This document shows, one piece after another, positions 17,102 through 26,986 of a stretch of 64,000 bases of DNA. The notes below the pieces were generated by a model, which did no database searches, had not been told where the DNA came from, and saw only the letters and a list, made by a program, of their open reading frames with translations. The stretch lies in contig NZ_CP036262.1 of NCBI RefSeq assembly GCF_007741495.1, forward strand, positions 7,130,001-7,194,000. The letters run 5' to 3'. Within the stretch, counting starts at the first letter, position 1, and each line of letters starts with the position of its first letter. A program made the translations under genes and the position numbers. This DNA is from Roseimaritima multifibrata (GTDB lineage: Bacteria > Planctomycetota > Planctomycetia > Pirellulales > Pirellulaceae).

Positions 17102-17983
17102 TCAAAGCTTTGACTTGCCGATAACCTGTTCACCAATCGCGTAGATATGGTCGGCATCCAGCACCTGGTCATTGGCCGTAAACAAAGCCTTTACCGCAGC
17201 ATGATGGATCTTCATTTTCAATCCACCAACGCCTAGGGCGCCGTAAACGATCACGCCATCGCAGTCACGCCCTTTGTCGGTCGCTTGGATTCCCTCGATA
17301 CCAAGCGGAGGGACCGCATTCAAATCGATGGCTAACCGCAGATGTTTGTTGTGGTGAAGAGTGCCTTTATCCACAATTTGGACCCCAGCAGCACCGCTGG
17401 AAATCACCGCATCGCAGTCCTCCAAAGCCAACTGCAAAGCATCGTTACCGGCGGTAGTCACCGCGGATAGGTTCGCTCCCTCCAGTCCCACAGACACTTC
17501 GGCTGCCGCCTGATGAGCGCGACCATGGTCACGTGAACCCATCTTCACTGCAGCACCTTGCCGAGACAAAAGCCGAGCAACCCGTTGCCCCACCGGACCG
17601 GTCCCCCCCAGCACCAGAACGGTCGACTGCTTCAGATCCAGATGCTTTGCAGCCGAAAGAACTGCCGCGGAGGCCGTGGTATTGCAACCATTGCTGTCCA
17701 ACATCACCGAGACGCGCACCGGACCGAAAAACGTATCTTGAACCGCGGCCAACACTCGTTCCCCCGCCTGAACGTCTGTGCCGCCAATGAATAACGCGGT
17801 CGATTTCAGGCCCTCTCCGCCACGGGTAAACATCGCGCCATGAACCAGCCCCGCGACCGTTTCCTCACAGATTCCACCATGCCGAAACAACTGGTCGACC
17901 CCTGCATCGACGGCAACAACCCCATCAAAAGTGCTTGGCTGGGGGTCCGTGTCCAACTGAATCAAAATACGTGGAATCGTCAT
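17102..17983 (-). CDS. mtdB: NAD(P)-dependent methylene-H4MPT dehydrogenase (MtdB type)
   Basis: 293 residues. It would oxidise methylene-tetrahydromethanopterin to methenyl-H4MPT with NAD(P) in the cytoplasm, the second step of H4MPT-linked formaldehyde oxidation. Recognised from the Rossmann glycine loop GGTGPVGQRVA (about 126-136), SRDHGRA just after it, the N-terminal MLDSNGCNTTASAAV block, and the C-terminal IDLNAVPPLGIEG and YGALGVGGLKMKIHHA motifs of MtdA/MtdB. Length matches MtdB (about 290). The next gene upstream on the same strand is fae, whose product makes its substrate; the gap between them contains a palindromic repeat. Confidence 0.88.
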   Translation of the reverse strand: MTIPRILIQLDTDPQPSTFDGVVAVDAGVDQLFRHGGICEETVAGLVHGAMFTRGGEGLKSTALFIGGTDVQAGERVLAAVQDTFFGPVRVSVMLDSNGCNTTASAAVLSAAKHLDLKQSTVLVLGGTGPVGQRVARLLSRQGAAVKMGSRDHGRAHQAAAEVSVGLEGANLSAVTTAGNDALQLALEDCDAVISSGAAGVQIVDKGTLHHNKHLRLAIDLNAVPPLGIEGIQATDKGRDCDGVIVYGALGVGGLKMKIHHAAVKALFTANDQVLDADHIYAIGEQVIGKSKL

Positions 17984-18120
17984 GCTCGGTTGACCTCTAC
18001 GGGGTACGAACGGGGAAGAATCCGGCTATCTATTGGCGGTAGGCCGCTTAGCAGAAACCTGAAGGCCCATTGAGCCACAACGCGGCGTGCAACGGGCTGT
18101 TGCCTAAATTGGACGCAGAG

Positions 18121-18200
18121 AAAGATTGTAGCCTCCGCTCCGTGAAAGTAGCTTTAAGAGTGAGAGAGCGTTCTTTCGCGGAACGAAAGGCGACAATCAC
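18121..18200. repeat. Dispersed palindrome, family B (copy 1)
   Basis: An imperfect inverted repeat with arms of about 25 bases (GATTGTAGCCTCCGCTCCGT and the near-complement of GTCGCCTTTCGTTCCGC) around a core containing AGCTTTAAGAG and GCGTTCTTTCG. It lies in the mtdB-fae gap (17984-18337), which otherwise holds nothing. Other copies are at 29183 and 43915. Its translation gives the false peptide LRERSFAERKA. Confidence 0.85.
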
Positions 18201-18337
18201 TAAATCAACAACCCGCGAAGCGAGGGCCTTCACAAACTTCTCTCTAACCAGCAAAGAAGCTCTGCGACAACGTGGTCGGCAGAGCCTCGAAATGACTGGG
18301 TCGAAGATTTCTTCAAAAGCTTGATTGCTTGAGAAGC

Positions 18338-18835
18338 TTAGAATCCGCGGAAAGGATGTGCAGCGGAGTCTTTCTGAGCGAGCATTTCGTCAACCGAAGG
18401 CTTGTTCTGCATCGCGTTGGCGACAGCCATCTTGGTTGCACTGTAGTTGTAGTTGTAGATCTTCTGGTCGTCTTCAGCCGCTGGGTGAATGAAGACACCA
18501 CAAACGACAACCAAGCTTTCAGCTTGATCTTTAGGGATGACGCCATCGGCAACCGAATCGGCGATCGCTTTGGCAACGGCTGCCTGAGCAGGTCCGAACA
18601 TCTGAACCGCCTGCTTCATGCCCTTGATCGTCACTTTGGTGACCATCACGGTCGCTGGCTTAACAGCAACATTTGGAGCCAAAACGGCCAAAAGGTTGTT
18701 GTGACCTTCGCTCTGAGTGGCCAAAGCGTTTGCAAACGCAGTCCCAACAGGACCATTCTTATCGCCGATCATAAGGTCGATGTGAGCGATTTCGTTGCCG
18801 TCGCCGTCTAATGCTTCACCAATATAGAACTGCAT
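18338..18835 (-). CDS. fae: Formaldehyde-activating enzyme
   Basis: 165 residues. Catalyses condensation of formaldehyde with tetrahydromethanopterin to methylene-H4MPT, the entry step of the C1 oxidation pathway. Recognised from FYIGEALDGDGNEIAHIDL at the start, with His 18 in the position of the conserved catalytic His, DKNGPVGTAF, and the basic/hydrophobic TVMVTKVTIKGMKQ. The C-terminal AESLVVVCGVFIHPAA motif is also typical. Length equals known Fae proteins (about 165-170). ATG at 18835 has GGAG 9 bases upstream. It is divergent from the ATP-grasp gene by 59 bases and precedes mtdB on the same strand. Confidence 0.95.
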   Translation of the reverse strand: MQFYIGEALDGDGNEIAHIDLMIGDKNGPVGTAFANALATQSEGHNNLLAVLAPNVAVKPATVMVTKVTIKGMKQAVQMFGPAQAAVAKAIADSVADGVIPKDQAESLVVVCGVFIHPAAEDDQKIYNYNYSATKMAVANAMQNKPSVDEMLAQKDSAAHPFRGF

Positions 18836-18894
18836 GAGTCAGAACTCCGTACCAAAGGGGTTGTAAAATCGACTGGTGAGCGTAACAAACCCAG

Positions 18895-20127
18895 GTGCTG
18901 ATGCAAACTACCCCGGCCATTCCCCCCTGCTGGTCCCCTTCCCGCCTTATTTTGATAGGCGGGTCGGTTCGCGCTGCCGCAATGTCCGCGGTTTCGGCCC
19001 GATTTCGCGTGCTGGCTATCGATCGCTTCGGCGACCAAGACCTCCGCGAGATCTGCGAATCGTGGCATCCCTGGCAAGATGGCCCGGACCCTTCCGGCTT
19101 AAAGATGACGGACCAGCTTGCCAAAATCACCGCCCAGGCCCCCGATCAGCCGACCGGGATTGTGCTAACAGGCGGCGGCGAAGCCGTCCTCTCGTCCAGC
19201 GGATTTCCCGAACTGCCATGCGACCGGAACCTCCGCTGGCTCACCGCTTCAGCCTCCGCCATCCAGAACAGCTCCGATCCAACCAACCTTGCCGCGATCG
19301 CCGCGGCCGCCGGGATCCATTTTCCGCAGTGGCGACATCCCAGCGAAATCAACGAAGGTGTATTTGATTCCGAGCCATCCAGTCCAAATCCGTTTCACCC
19401 AGATCCGTGGCTGTTCAAACCGCTGCTCGGCTGGGGAGGGATGGGAGTCCGGCAATTGAAAAAATGGAAGCCAGCGGATTCAACCGCCGGTTATCTTCAA
19501 AAGAGGATCACCGGAGTGCTGTTTGGAGCAAGCTTCGTCGCGTCTGCAAACGGCACAACCTGCCTGGGAGTCAGCCGAGGCCTGACAAGTAAACGGGAGC
19601 CCGCTCCATTTCAATACTGTGGTTCGGTCGGGCCGATCAACCTTTCGCAGGATGAACAGCAACAAATCGAACGTCTAGGATCCATCGCCGCTCAAGCTCT
19701 GCAATTGCAAGGCTTGTTCGGAATCGATTTCCTGGTCTCTCCCACCGGCTGGTACCTCCTGGAAATCAATCCACGATTCTGTGCGTCGATGGAATTGTTT
19801 GAGGACGGATCCAATTCCCCGATCGCGGCTCACGTCGCAGCGTTCACGCAGCAGGTTCTGCCACGTAAGCAGGCAGCCATTCTAGGATCCTATCGCTGCA
19901 AACATATCGTGTACGCGAAACAGGAATATCATTGGGATCAAGCAACGGCCCAATCGCTGGCAGGCTACCTGCAGAGGCATCCCGGATTATCGGTTCACGA
20001 TCTGCCGGTAGCGGGGACGAAGATCACGAAATCGGCCCCACTGTTTACGATACGATCAACCGGTGCAACCGCTAGACAGGCACTTCGCAAGGCGATCGAA
20101 CACGATCACCAATGGCAGCGGTCCTAA
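18895..20127 (+). CDS. ATP-grasp family ligase, probably linked to H4MPT-type C1 metabolism
   Basis: 410 residues, start GTG at 18895 or ATG at 18901. ATP-grasp fold: LFKPLLGWGGMGV (nucleotide-binding strand-loop), then a central FGIDFLV...WYLLEINPRF block, whose Glu and Asn are the magnesium ligands. The N-terminal preATP-grasp region begins LILIGGSVRAAAMSA. Such proteins join a carboxylate to an amine or thiol using ATP. ATP-grasp genes are known in H4MPT gene clusters and are suspected to act in cofactor assembly. The divergent position beside fae supports that link, but the substrate is inference. Ends 59 bases before the convergent DUF3754 gene. Confidence 0.78.
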   Translation: MLMQTTPAIPPCWSPSRLILIGGSVRAAAMSAVSARFRVLAIDRFGDQDLREICESWHPWQDGPDPSGLKMTDQLAKITAQAPDQPTGIVLTGGGEAVLSSSGFPELPCDRNLRWLTASASAIQNSSDPTNLAAIAAAAGIHFPQWRHPSEINEGVFDSEPSSPNPFHPDPWLFKPLLGWGGMGVRQLKKWKPADSTAGYLQKRITGVLFGASFVASANGTTCLGVSRGLTSKREPAPFQYCGSVGPINLSQDEQQQIERLGSIAAQALQLQGLFGIDFLVSPTGWYLLEINPRFCASMELFEDGSNSPIAAHVAAFTQQVLPRKQAAILGSYRCKHIVYAKQEYHWDQATAQSLAGYLQRHPGLSVHDLPVAGTKITKSAPLFTIRSTGATARQALRKAIEHDHQWQRS

Positions 20128-20186
20128 AGGATCACCAGGATCACGCCAACTTCCGTTTCCACGTGACATGCGAATCCTGTCCCCAC

Positions 20187-21479
20187 CTAAAGCGACCCGA
20201 CATGCACGGCGGCAAGCGATTGGGCATCCCACCAAGCATGCAGGTTTTCGTTCGCTTGCTGAGCCGATTCCCAGCGATAACGGCTCTCGGGAAGTTGCTG
20301 ACAAATATCCAGCTCGGTCATTAACTGCAATGTTTCTTCGACATCAAAATCGATTTCCAGACTTAAGACCTCGCGGATAATCCGTTCAACTCGTCGTTTT
20401 AAGCGGCGTCGGCTTAGCGTACCGGTGTCGACATCGGTATCGGCCACAGTCAACATCGCGTAATAGGCAACCATTACCTCGCAGTGCCGTTGCTGATGCG
20501 CCTCTTCAAGCAATCGATACAGGACGCCTGCATTGGTTCCTAATTTTTGGTGATACAAACTTCTTGTTAGGCTGAGGATGTATCGATTCCGCGTCTGAAA
20601 GTAGTTCATCACACTGCGGACGATGTAGCCGATGGCCGCTAAAGTCAAACCGATCAGGATCACGGCGCTGTACACACTAAGGGCGGCGACCAACAGAGCG
20701 GTCCGCACGATTTTCCAGATCGTCATCCCGATTCCTCCCAAACTGGGAACCACGATCCGCGTCCGATCAAACCAAGTGATCCGGACCTCTGTCCCGGGCA
20801 GCAACATATCCACGTCCAGTTTGGGAATGTTCTTAAACATCCGCAAATGCAGCCCACTCGAATCAACACCCTCTTCGATCTGGCAATGATCCTCTAACTG
20901 AAACACCACGACCGCTCTTTGATAGATCGCGACATCGACCAGTTCCTGGCGCCAAGGACGGTACCAGCGACTGAGGTTTTTGGCCCCGATCACGTCCCCT
21001 CTCGCATAGACCGCCAACTGCTTAAAGACAGCGAAGTCAACATGCAGCGGAACTCCCCAGTGACTCGCCACTCCGACGGACGCTTCGATTTCTTCCTGCG
21101 TCAACTGGGTATAGTTTGCAGCCAAAAGAGCGTCGCGAATCGCCTTGGTCGCCATGCTTGCCGCCGCATCCACCTCCTCTTCACTGCCAAGGGCTGATCC
21201 CGTTTCATTGTCGGGATCCAGATCGACGTACAACCGGTTTAGGTGGTCATGCGTACGATGTGCCCGGTGATGAAGGACGGCCGTCAAAGCTTGATTGAAT
21301 TTCCGAAAAGCGACTTGTTGATCCGCTGACAATTCGTCGCGGTCCATCAAGCGGGCTTGCAAATCATCCGGCAACAGCGGAATGTAGGGTTCTAGCGCCC
21401 AATGGGCCGGGTCCGCCGCGAGAAAAGCTCCGGTGGTATTTTGCAAAATTACTTTGCGGAGGGTTTGAATGGACGACAA
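20187..21479 (-). CDS. DUF3754 (TMEM143-like) membrane protein
   Basis: 430 residues. Recognised by VPLHVDFAVFKQLAVYARGD and the family signature LRMFKNIPKLDVDMLLPG, followed by a basic WFDRTRI block and two adjacent membrane segments (about 255-300). A C-terminal helical region of about 120 residues follows. DUF3754 is shared by bacteria and organelle proteins of plants and animals; its role is unknown. The longest frame starts at a TTG at 21479 and overlaps the divergent HAD gene by 11 bases; another TTG at 21446 would avoid that. The later Met (21347) would remove the conserved N-terminal YIPLLP segment, so the start is open. Confidence 0.78.
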   Translation of the reverse strand: MSSIQTLRKVILQNTTGAFLAADPAHWALEPYIPLLPDDLQARLMDRDELSADQQVAFRKFNQALTAVLHHRAHRTHDHLNRLYVDLDPDNETGSALGSEEEVDAAASMATKAIRDALLAANYTQLTQEEIEASVGVASHWGVPLHVDFAVFKQLAVYARGDVIGAKNLSRWYRPWRQELVDVAIYQRAVVVFQLEDHCQIEEGVDSSGLHLRMFKNIPKLDVDMLLPGTEVRITWFDRTRIVVPSLGGIGMTIWKIVRTALLVAALSVYSAVILIGLTLAAIGYIVRSVMNYFQTRNRYILSLTRSLYHQKLGTNAGVLYRLLEEAHQQRHCEVMVAYYAMLTVADTDVDTGTLSRRRLKRRVERIIREVLSLEIDFDVEETLQLMTELDICQQLPESRYRWESAQQANENLHAWWDAQSLAAVHVGSL

Positions 21480-22173
21480 CGTGGATACTCCAGGAAACGG
21501 TCAGCGGCCAGCCCGTACCCTCCAAGGCGTTGCACTTGATTTGGACGGCTTGCTGTTCGACACCGAACCATTGTACTGGCAGGTGGGCAGCCAACTACTC
21601 GACCGCCGAGGCCATCGTTTTACCGACCAACTTCAACGCCGGATGATGGGACGGCCCGGCGTCCAAGCGATGCAGGTTCTGATCGATGCCCTTCAGTTGA
21701 CCGATTTGCCAGAAACGCTTTTGGAAGAAAGCAACGATCTCTATGCCGAAATGCTGACCCAAGGCGTCACACCGATGCGCGGGCTGCTGCCCTGGTTCGA
21801 CGCACTGGAAGCCTCGGGGCTGCCATTTGGAGTCGCTACCAGCAGCCTGCATCGATTTGCCGACCAAATCCTTCGCCAAAACGGGCTCCGCGATCGAATC
21901 CAGTTTTTATTGACCGGCGAAGATGTCCGCAAAGGAAAACCAGATCCTGAAATGTACCTTCTGGCGGCTAATACCCTGGGTATCGATCCAGCAAACATGC
22001 TGGTGTTAGAAGATAGCGAAAACGGTTGTGCGGCGGCCGTCGCCGCTGGGTCGGTCGCGGTCGCCATCCCCGGCGTCCACTGCGAAGGACACGCCTATCC
22101 CGGAGCTCACTTGGTCGCTGATGGCCTGGATGACGCTCGGCTGCTGGGACTGCTGACGACTAAGGCAGGTTGA
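21469..22173 (+). CDS. HAD-IA phosphatase/phosphoglucomutase-like hydrolase
   Basis: 234 residues. [10 protein letters not shown] carries the nucleophile Asp 24 and acid/base Asp 26. A helical cap of subclass IA follows, then ATSS (motif II), the Lys of [14 protein letters not shown] (motif III) and LEDSENGC (motif IV, metal binding). It is closest in pattern to the beta-phosphoglucomutase/YcjU-like or general sugar-phosphatase group; the substrate is not determinable. ATG at 21469 has a strong GGAGGG 6 bases upstream. The stop overlaps the convergent third DUF1559 gene by 14 bases. Confidence 0.9.
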   Translation: MDDNVDTPGNGQRPARTLQGVALDLDGLLFDTEPLYWQVGSQLLDRRGHRFTDQLQRRMMGRPGVQAMQVLIDALQLTDLPETLLEESNDLYAEMLTQGVTPMRGLLPWFDALEASGLPFGVATSSLHRFADQILRQNGLRDRIQFLLTGEDVRKGKPDPEMYLLAANTLGIDPANMLVLEDSENGCAAAVAAGSVAVAIPGVHCEGHAYPGAHLVADGLDDARLLGLLTTKAG

Positions 22174-23170
22174 CCACTTCACCACCTGAACGCGTTCCCA
22201 CGGCCCGCCAAGTCTGCAGGTCGATGGTTTCAGCGATCGTCCGGACCGAACCATCCAGCATGCCGATGTTCACGGAACTGGGATGGAAGCTCCGCGAGGT
22301 AATGATCGCGTAGCTGGGACTGCCCGACGTGCCATCCTTGCCTTCCTGCCACGAGTTGTAATCGGTTTCGGGATAAAGGGTGGTTCCGTCGTTGAAATGG
22401 CATTCACTATTCGGAGGCAAAGTAACCGTGACCCCCGTGTGATGGACTCGACCGTCGGGCCATTCCGTGTGCCCTGTATTCTTGAATTGCCCGCCACTAG
22501 CAACCATCGCCTCCGCTTCGGCTTGATTGTTTGGCATCGTCAGCGTGGCCGGCCCGCCATTACGTTGATAAGGAGTCCATGCTTTGACTTCCCCGACCAA
22601 CATCGTATGACTGGTTCCATCGGTGCAGGCTTGAAACCCAAGGTAAGAATTCGGATAGAACAATCCGTCTCCGCCCTGTTTTGTTTGCGGGCTGAATACA
22701 AACCAGCGTCCATAGTTAAAGCCATAGGTGGTGGGATACAGCAACGGACGACCACTTCCAGGGTCTCGGACCACATCCGATTTCGGATCGCTTGGGCAAG
22801 CAAAGGTCGGAACCTTTACCCCACTGATCGAGGGCTGAAAATCCCACCCCAGCGACAGATCGACCAGGTCACTCAAATTCCCCTGCTCGATAAACGGGAG
22901 GATCCGGCCGTGAACGCCCCAAGCCTGATTGTTGGCGGTCGTCCCAGGATATAAATCGATCACGACCGACGGTGGCAACCTGCGGAATGTCGATTCGTAA
23001 TTATGGCAAGCCAAACCAAGCTGACGAATGTTGTTGGAACATTGCATTCGGCGAGCGGCTTCGCGAGCGGCTTGCACGGCGGGCAGCAACAGCCCAACCA
23101 ATACTCCGATGATCGCGATCACGACCAACAGTTCCACCAAAGTAAAAGCCCGACGTCGATTGGAAATCAT
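22160..23170 (-). CDS. DUF1559 prepilin-like protein (copy 3)
   Basis: 336 residues from the ATG at 23170. It has [18 protein letters not shown] (Ala before the cut site, as in copy 1), [28 protein letters not shown], and near the C-terminus [23 protein letters not shown], in which the H-x9-DG motif is intact. Unlike the other three copies it has no lipoprotein gene after it; the HAD gene converges on it from the other strand and they overlap by 14 bases. An extended start upstream to 23383 is rejected because it would bury the signal. Confidence 0.93.
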   Translation of the reverse strand: MISNRRRAFTLVELLVVIAIIGVLVGLLLPAVQAAREAARRMQCSNNIRQLGLACHNYESTFRRLPPSVVIDLYPGTTANNQAWGVHGRILPFIEQGNLSDLVDLSLGWDFQPSISGVKVPTFACPSDPKSDVVRDPGSGRPLLYPTTYGFNYGRWFVFSPQTKQGGDGLFYPNSYLGFQACTDGTSHTMLVGEVKAWTPYQRNGGPATLTMPNNQAEAEAMVASGGQFKNTGHTEWPDGRVHHTGVTVTLPPNSECHFNDGTTLYPETDYNSWQEGKDGTSGSPSYAIITSRSFHPSSVNIGMLDGSVRTIAETIDLQTWRAVGTRSGGEVVNLP

Positions 23171-23582
23171 GAATGTGGACAATACAACCTCGAGGTAAAC
23201 GCTGGAGAGAACAGGAGGATATCGAACCCTCAAAAACCCAAGTGCTCCTTGCCTGGCAATCGAGCAACGGCACACGTAAAGCGTTTGAAAAGCAAAACCT
23301 ATGCCAAAGCAACGATTCGGCAGTCCTTCACCCTCTTTCGGGGACGTGCGACAAACCAAACAATTTGCAATCGAATGACGCAATCCCTTCCCCCCCCTTC
23401 CTTGTTCAAAGGTACGTCGATCCTAAGCGAGGAGAGGACATTTTGCATCGCATTGCCATTGAATCGCAGTCCACTGCGTTAGCTGACAACCAGTCGGTCC
23501 AGCATCCTCCTTCATTTGATGGAAAAATTGTTTCCAGGAAGAGGGGAGCGACACTTTCTTTCCTTATCGATCGTGACGTCCC
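23171..23582. other. Divergent promoter region between DUF1559 copy 3 and the histidine kinase
   Basis: About 410 bases with no supportable gene or strong repeat. The promoters of both flanking genes are expected here but cannot be placed with confidence. Confidence 0.45.
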
Positions 23583-25097
23583 GTGGGAGAGAAAAGGCTG
23601 CTAAATTTCAGTTACCACGTTCGGCCCCCCGATCACTCAGCGGCGGAATTTGCGTCACCGACGTCGAATTTTCCGCCAACGCCTCCTTCCCTCTTTCCCG
23701 AGCTCAACTTGACTCAATCGCCGCTTCGTTCGATCCGCTCACGCATTCTGGTCCCCCTGTTTCTACTCACTGCCATCGCTGCGTTGGCGGTGGCTACCGG
23801 ATCGGCGTGGCTTGGTTCTAGGCGAGCCGAAATGGAGACCCAGCAGCGTTATGAGGGAATCCGCAAGACGCTGCAAACCAGTTCGTTTCCGCTCAGCGCC
23901 CCGGTCCTGAGATGGCTGGCAGACCTTACCGATACCGAACTGGTGACCTACGACGAACAGGGCCGAATGCTTGCGGCGACTCTTGCCATTGCTCGTCCCG
24001 AAACCAAGCAACTGCGGGCCCTGGTCTTTGACACCGCCGATACTCGACCGGATGCAGCCCCGTTTGAATACGCAACCCAGCAAACAAAGTACACCGTCTT
24101 TGTTTCACCACGCCGAGCCTCGACAAGTGTCGGAGGATCACAGGAAACGGTTGCCGTTTTCTTCAACAATGCCCAACTACGCAAAGCCCGCTGGCAGGCC
24201 GCCTCGCTCCCCTTGGTTACCGGCCTGTCAACGGTCCTGCTGCTGGGAACCATGATGCTGTTTTTGACGAACCGTTTAGTCAAAAGAATTCAAGCGATCC
24301 AGCAGGCCGCGCAACTGGTTGCTGGCGGAAAATTTGACACGCGGATTGGCGACCGCCGCAAGGATGAACTTGGGCAACTGGGGGATTCGTTCGATACCAT
24401 GGCGGAACAGCTGAAACAGTTGTGGGCAACGGTTCAGCAACAGCAAAGCACTCAACTGCTGCACCAGATCGCCGGCGGGATGGCCCATCAACTGCGCAAT
24501 TCGCTAACCGGAGCTCGAATCGCAATCGAATTACACCTGCGTCATACAACCAGCGATAAAAAGGAAGAACTAGAAGTCGCCATCCAACAGATCGAACAAG
24601 TCGAACAATACGTCCAGCGATTGCTTACCGTCGGTTCCAGCGACCAACAAACCAACCAGCCTCAAGAACTTTCTGCCTGCTTCCAAGACATCCAGTCCAA
24701 GATGGGATTGATGGCCCAGCATCATCAGGTCGAAGTGAACTGGGACTGGGCGGCGACGCTTGAATCAAAAATCATCGCCGATGGACCGACCTTCACCGCC
24801 GCGATCACCAATTTGATCCTGAATGCAATCCAGGTCGCTCCCCAAGTCAACATCACGGCCCAGCCCATCCAGGACGAAAAGTTTCAGGTAACCATCCGAG
24901 ACCGCGGGCCGGGGATTCCAGCCGAGATGGAAAGCCAGCTGTTTGACTTGTTTGCCACCTCCAAACCGGAAGGCCTAGGCCTGGGGCTTCCGCTGGTTCA
25001 AAGAGCCGCCGATCACCTGGGAGGCGAAGTTTCCTGGCGGCGCGATGGCGAATGGACCGAATTCACGTTTACCTGCCCGTTTGCAGACAAGCGGTGA
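23583..25097 (+). CDS. Membrane sensor histidine kinase (NtrB-like, HAMP)
   Basis: 504 residues from a GTG at 23583. A TTG at 23709 is equally possible and would place the first membrane segment (RILVPLFLLTAIAALAVATG) at the N-terminus. It has two membrane segments around a periplasmic sensor region, then a HAMP linker (NRLVKRIQAI, DELGQLGDSFDTM), the dimerisation/phospho-His box MAHQLRNSLTGARIA (His 302), N box (NLILNAIQVAP), G1 (DRGPGIP) and G2 (GLGLGLPLV). It would phosphorylate the sigma54 regulator encoded 191 bases downstream. The signal sensed is unknown. Confidence 0.9.
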   Translation: MGEKRLLNFSYHVRPPDHSAAEFASPTSNFPPTPPSLFPELNLTQSPLRSIRSRILVPLFLLTAIAALAVATGSAWLGSRRAEMETQQRYEGIRKTLQTSSFPLSAPVLRWLADLTDTELVTYDEQGRMLAATLAIARPETKQLRALVFDTADTRPDAAPFEYATQQTKYTVFVSPRRASTSVGGSQETVAVFFNNAQLRKARWQAASLPLVTGLSTVLLLGTMMLFLTNRLVKRIQAIQQAAQLVAGGKFDTRIGDRRKDELGQLGDSFDTMAEQLKQLWATVQQQQSTQLLHQIAGGMAHQLRNSLTGARIAIELHLRHTTSDKKEELEVAIQQIEQVEQYVQRLLTVGSSDQQTNQPQELSACFQDIQSKMGLMAQHHQVEVNWDWAATLESKIIADGPTFTAAITNLILNAIQVAPQVNITAQPIQDEKFQVTIRDRGPGIPAEMESQLFDLFATSKPEGLGLGLPLVQRAADHLGGEVSWRRDGEWTEFTFTCPFADKR

Positions 25098-25288
25098 ATT
25101 TATGTTGACAGGCCAGGAGAGCGTCCCCTTTCGCTCGGGACGTGAAATTTACAGCTGACGGTTTCAACCCTGCCCATCGGAATCTGAGTGCAGTGCTTTT
25201 AGCCCGGAGGGTGGCAGACACTAAAAACTCCGGCTGGAATAGACTGTAATGACGCCCCTCCTTCACACTCCCCTTAAAGCCAACCCGA

Positions 25289-26767
25289 ATGACTGAAAGC
25301 GACCCAGCAAACGTTTTAGTTGTCGACGATGAATCCTCGATCTGCTGGGCACTCGAACGCCTGCTCAGCGAAGAAGGGCATCACGTCCAGACAGCTGGTT
25401 CCGCCGAAAGAGGCTTAGAGATCGCGGCCGAGCAACCGATCGATCTGGTGATCCTGGATGTTCGCTTACCAAAACAGGATGGGATTGCGGCGCTCCCCGA
25501 ATTTGTGCGAGTCACCTCCGGAGCCCCGATTGTTGTGATGACCGCGTTTGGTGATTTGAAAACGGCCGTTGCGGCGATGCAGAACGGAGCGAGCGATTAC
25601 CTAATCAAACCGTTCAGCCTAGAAAACGTCACCCAGACCTGCCGAAAAGCTCTGATGGCCGCCCGTGCCCATCAGCGTGCCAACCAAGAACCGGAGGCCG
25701 CCCCTTCCTCTAAATCCGATGCGCCAGCGGCCGTCAATCAGTTGGTCGGTACGTCCCCGGCGATGCAGCAGGTCTTTCGGCAAATCGCTTTGGTCGCCGA
25801 CAGTGATTTATCGGTACTGATCACCGGGGAAACGGGGACCGGCAAAGAATTGGTCGCCGCGGCCATCCACCAACACAGCCGCCGCCGCGACAGCACTTAC
25901 CTGCCGGTCGCTCCGGTCGCGATGAACCCCGACCTGATCGAAAGCGAACTGTTTGGCCACGTCAAAGGGGCGTTTACCGGAGCCGCCGCGGACCGAGCCG
26001 GTCTATTTGAACGAGCCGCTGGCGGGACGGTTTTGCTTGACGAAATCGGCGACCTTCCGCTGGGGACTCAGGTCAAATTACTCAGGGTCCTCGAACAAGG
26101 CGAATACTGCCGGGTCGGCGACGTCGAACCCAAGCAAGCCGATGTCCGCATCCTGGCCGCCACCCACTGCGACTTGAGCGCGGCGGTCCGCAACGGCACC
26201 TTCCGTGAAGACCTGTTCTACCGACTGGCCGGCGCCCAGTTGCACCTCACCCCGCTGCGAAACCGCCCGGAAGACATTGGGCCGCTGTGCGAATCGTTCT
26301 TAAAACAATGGAACTACCCCGCGGCAGCCGACGCGATCCAGCCCGAATTACTCTCCGCCCTGGCGGCACGTCCCTGGCACGGAAATGTCCGAGAACTGAA
26401 AAATGCCCTCCAACATGCCTCCGTTGTCGCCCGCGGCCGGCCCTTGGTCATCAGCGACTTTCCCCAACCCACCCCCGGAAAGTCGGAATCGGCCAGCTCC
26501 ACCGACGTCGTTTCTCGCTTGCAAGCCGACGTTGCCCGGTGGATGAAGCAACAAATCGACTCCAATCCCGAATCCGCAAGCGATCTTCACGAAAGTTTTT
26601 TGCGAGTCACCGAACCCATCCTGCTGGAAATGGCTCTTGAACAGACATCAGGAAACCGAGTCAAAGCGGCCGAATTGCTGGGAATCCACCGTGGCACCCT
26701 CCGAGACCGGCTGCGGACGTACGGAATCAGCGAGGGGAGCGAAAAAGAGCGGCTGCCGAAGAAATAG
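25289..26767 (+). CDS. Sigma54-dependent response regulator (NtrC family)
   Basis: 492 residues in three domains. Receiver (1-120): VLVVDDESS, phospho-acceptor Asp 57 in ILDVRLP, and Lys in YLIKPF. AAA+ core: Walker A GETGTGKE (about 179), [15 protein letters not shown] with the sigma54-contacting GAFTGA (about 227), Walker B LDEIGD, then NVRELKN. C-terminal Fis-type helix-turn-helix ([21 protein letters not shown]). It activates sigma54 promoters when phosphorylated, presumably by the kinase just upstream. ATG at 25289. The targets are unknown, and I see no good sigma54 promoter in this window. Confidence 0.95.
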   Translation: MTESDPANVLVVDDESSICWALERLLSEEGHHVQTAGSAERGLEIAAEQPIDLVILDVRLPKQDGIAALPEFVRVTSGAPIVVMTAFGDLKTAVAAMQNGASDYLIKPFSLENVTQTCRKALMAARAHQRANQEPEAAPSSKSDAPAAVNQLVGTSPAMQQVFRQIALVADSDLSVLITGETGTGKELVAAAIHQHSRRRDSTYLPVAPVAMNPDLIESELFGHVKGAFTGAAADRAGLFERAAGGTVLLDEIGDLPLGTQVKLLRVLEQGEYCRVGDVEPKQADVRILAATHCDLSAAVRNGTFREDLFYRLAGAQLHLTPLRNRPEDIGPLCESFLKQWNYPAAADAIQPELLSALAARPWHGNVRELKNALQHASVVARGRPLVISDFPQPTPGKSESASSTDVVSRLQADVARWMKQQIDSNPESASDLHESFLRVTEPILLEMALEQTSGNRVKAAELLGIHRGTLRDRLRTYGISEGSEKERLPKK

Positions 26768-26986
26768 AGTCCGCAGCGCCAAATTTCCTCCCTCTGCGAC
26801 GGTCGCCAGCCCCATTCTCTCCCTCTGCCCCGTTTCTTACCCATCGGTTACTATCTTCCGTAGAGATCACCGTCCTGAGCGATCTTGCGAAGGTTCCCCT
26901 CCAGGGAGCCCCAAGATCCTAGACAAACGTGTCCTGGACGAGAATTACCTGTTTTGAACCTTTTGAATTTGTAGGCTAGCGGCGCT

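Noticed and set aside
18070-18324. A short frame through repeat family B with an Arg/Lys-rich product (also at 43888-44106)
   Set aside because: It is created by the palindromic repeat, which recurs in other frames and orientations.
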